Origin: Christiangramia crocea
GTDB lineage: Bacteria > Bacteroidota > Bacteroidia > Flavobacteriales > Flavobacteriaceae
Direction of reading: 5' to 3'
NCBI RefSeq assembly: GCF_022410465.1
Contig: NZ_JAJSON010000020.1
Location: forward strand, 166,581-230,580
DNA: 64,000 bases
Every line of letters starts with the position of its first letter. Position 1 is the stretch's first letter. Positions 62,417 through 64,000 of this stretch are shown in pieces. The notes under the pieces are model-generated. The model saw nothing but the letters and a program-made list of their open reading frames with translations, did not search any database and was not told where the DNA came from. The translations under genes and the position numbers were made by a program.

Positions 62417-64000
62417 ATGTTCAAAACAATCTATACACTTATACTGGTTAGTTTTTTTTCAGGATTCAGCTTATTGCATTTAGAAACCATAATTAAGAAA
62501 AGATACTTTTTCCATCTGCTTTTTTTCAGCCTGTTCTTAAATGCTTCCCTTGCCCAAACAGATTCCATTAACACCTACAGCCTAAATACATTCAAAGAGA
62601 TTCCTGTAAATATTTCCCTTGAATGGCTAAATAATAACTATGTTGAAAATCCTGAAAATTTTCATGAAAAAGCTTTGCAGACCTTAGACCGGGCTTATCG
62701 CTTAGAAGACGAAAAACTTAAAGCGGAAGCACACCTTCTTTTAATGCGCTGGCATGCCTTTCACGTACCCTTTACGATTGATTCGATACTTCCTCACGGT
62801 GAAAAAGCAATTGCATTATTCAAGAAAGTGAATGATATGGCCAAGGTAGCTATTACCAGTGTCGAATTGGCCTATGAATACATTGAAGGAAATGACACAG
62901 AACGTTCTGAACAATTGATCTTCGATGCCATTGAAATTTACGAAGCTTCAGGGAATGAGAAAGGCTTGGGCTCAGCTTTTAGTGCACTAGCGAGTATTTT
63001 TCTTTCACAAAAAGAGCCGCAATTGTCAATAAAATATGGTTTAAAAGCTTTGGAGCTAACACAAAAAGTGGAAGACCATCATACTACCGCTCAAACCTGG
63101 CTAGCACTCGTTCTGGCTTATGATGATGCCGGAGAACCAGAAAAGGCGATACACGCTGCGGACATGTGTATTGAAACGATTAATCGCTACAATATAGATG
63201 ATGATTTCAATCTGGCCCGGGCATATGGCTATCGCGGAGATGTATGGGCAGAGCTTGAAGAGTATCAAAAATCTCTGGAAGATAATGTGAAATCTTATGC
63301 AATAGTTGAGGCCAAGATTGGAGCTGAACGGCCAGCTGCTAAAACCTATAGACGGGGAATTGGCAAGGCATATTATATGAAGGGAGATTACAAGGAAGCC
63401 CTTCCACATCTTGAAGCTAGTAAAGACGGATATGTTGCCCTGGGTCAGGGTAGCCAGCCAAAAATGCAGATATTATATAATGAAATAGCAGACAGCTATT
63501 CTAAAATCGGGGATTTTCAAAAGGCGTATTTAAATCAGCAACTAGCACATGAGGTATACGAGACTCTTATGCAGAATAAAGTTTCTAATCTGGAATCTGA
63601 AGCTTTATTTAAATATGAAAGTGGAAAAAAAGATGAAACTCTGGCATCCCAGGCCGCTTTAATAGATCAAAAAAGTAAGACCCAGACCCTTATTATCGTG
63701 ATCGCTTCTCTATTGTTTATATTCCTGCTCTCGCTCTTATATTTCTTTTTGAAAAGCAAAAAAGCCACCAGAATTATCAGGGCCAAAAATGCCGAAAACG
63801 AATTATTGCTTAAAGAGATACATCACCGGGTTAAGAACAATCTGGAAATGGTAAAAAGTCTTATTGCCCTGCAATCGGCTCAAATAGAAGATCCGGCTAC
63901 TAAAGACGCTATGATCGCCAGTCAGAACCGGGTCCAGTCTATGGGAATAATCCATCAAAAACTATATCAGGGCGAAAACCTGGGAAGTATTGAAATGAAA
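62417..64000 (+). CDS. TPR-containing HisKA_2 sensor histidine kinase (partial, N-terminal part)
   Basis: The frame is open to the window end (528 codons). A signal/anchor region with [15 protein letters not shown] (about 33-47) suggests a periplasmic sensor part; a TTG at 62474 could be the real start. TPR-like helices (for example [58 protein letters not shown]) run to about residue 415, followed by a TM helix (about 425-447) and the HisKA_2 dimerisation helix with [20 protein letters not shown]. The phospho-acceptor is His469 or His470. It is likely to continue into an ATPase domain beyond the window. It is divergent from the 24-kb cluster and could regulate it. Confidence 0.88.
   Translation, partial: MFKTIYTLILVSFFSGFSLLHLETIIKKRYFFHLLFFSLFLNASLAQTDSINTYSLNTFKEIPVNISLEWLNNNYVENPENFHEKALQTLDRAYRLEDEKLKAEAHLLLMRWHAFHVPFTIDSILPHGEKAIALFKKVNDMAKVAITSVELAYEYIEGNDTERSEQLIFDAIEIYEASGNEKGLGSAFSALASIFLSQKEPQLSIKYGLKALELTQKVEDHHTTAQTWLALVLAYDDAGEPEKAIHAADMCIETINRYNIDDDFNLARAYGYRGDVWAELEEYQKSLEDNVKSYAIVEAKIGAERPAAKTYRRGIGKAYYMKGDYKEALPHLEASKDGYVALGQGSQPKMQILYNEIADSYSKIGDFQKAYLNQQLAHEVYETLMQNKVSNLESEALFKYESGKKDETLASQAALIDQKSKTQTLIIVIASLLFIFLLSLLYFFLKSKKATRIIRAKNAENELLLKEIHHRVKNNLEMVKSLIALQSAQIEDPATKDAMIASQNRVQSMGIIHQKLYQGENLGSIEMK

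Overview
The window comes from a member of the Bacteroidota, most likely a marine Flavobacteriaceae species of the Gramella/Christiangramia kind. The evidence is SusC/SusD outer-membrane pairs, the gliding/type IX secretion genes gldKLMN next to topA, lipoproteins with acidic residues after the lipobox Cys, almost no Shine-Dalgarno sequences, and promoters of the TTG / TAnnTTTG type. The species assignment is inference. I see no insertion sequence, phage, CRISPR array or rRNA.

Layout. 1-7474 (+): the end of a SusC, a SusD-like lipoprotein, an SGNH hydrolase, a DASS-type anion symporter and two surface lipoproteins, one with a tandem-duplicated domain and one with an alpha/beta-hydrolase fold. 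These look like one uptake-and-hydrolysis locus without any carbohydrase. 7475-12300: small and orphan genes, including one broken by an in-frame TGA, a secreted HExxH protein and a large orphan lipoprotein, separated by look-alike terminators. 12436-12508 (-): initiator tRNA-fMet with its own promoter and terminator. 12568-18830 (-): a tripartite RND exporter (membrane fusion protein, pump, TolC) followed by a CPXCG protein and a SpoIIAA-like protein. 18894-22317: an ABC-F ATPase, a DUF983 protein and a FAD oxidoreductase. 22415-30767 (-): gldN, gldM, gldL, gldK, an arginase-fold protein with a degraded metal site, and topA. 30931-35000: lipoproteins, small proteins and dsbD. 35201-37453: a BASS transporter, a SigZ-like sigma factor, a 42-residue ORF and an ArsI-type lyase; sigZ, the small ORF and arsI each carry the same bipartite upstream motif.

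38197-62072 (-) is the most interesting part. It is a 24-kb, one-strand cluster built around a SusC/SusD pair but with no recognisable glycoside hydrolase or polysaccharide lyase. It encodes two DUF1080 proteins, a Tat-exported Gfo/Idh/MocA oxidoreductase, a GMC flavoprotein with a CX5CX3C iron-sulfur motif and its Tat-borne subunit 3, a Tat-exported sugar isomerase/epimerase-like TIM barrel, a TolB-like propeller, an FG-GAP/ASPIC lipoprotein, a NagX-like membrane acetyltransferase, a ROK protein, a lipoprotein form of the YyaL family and a YdjC-like deacetylase. My reading is that glycosides are captured by SusC/SusD, oxidised in the periplasm at C3, opened by the DUF1080 proteins acting on 3-keto-glycosides, and the products reduced or isomerised and imported. 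The window ends inside a TPR/HisKA_2 sensor kinase (62417 onward) that may regulate the cluster.
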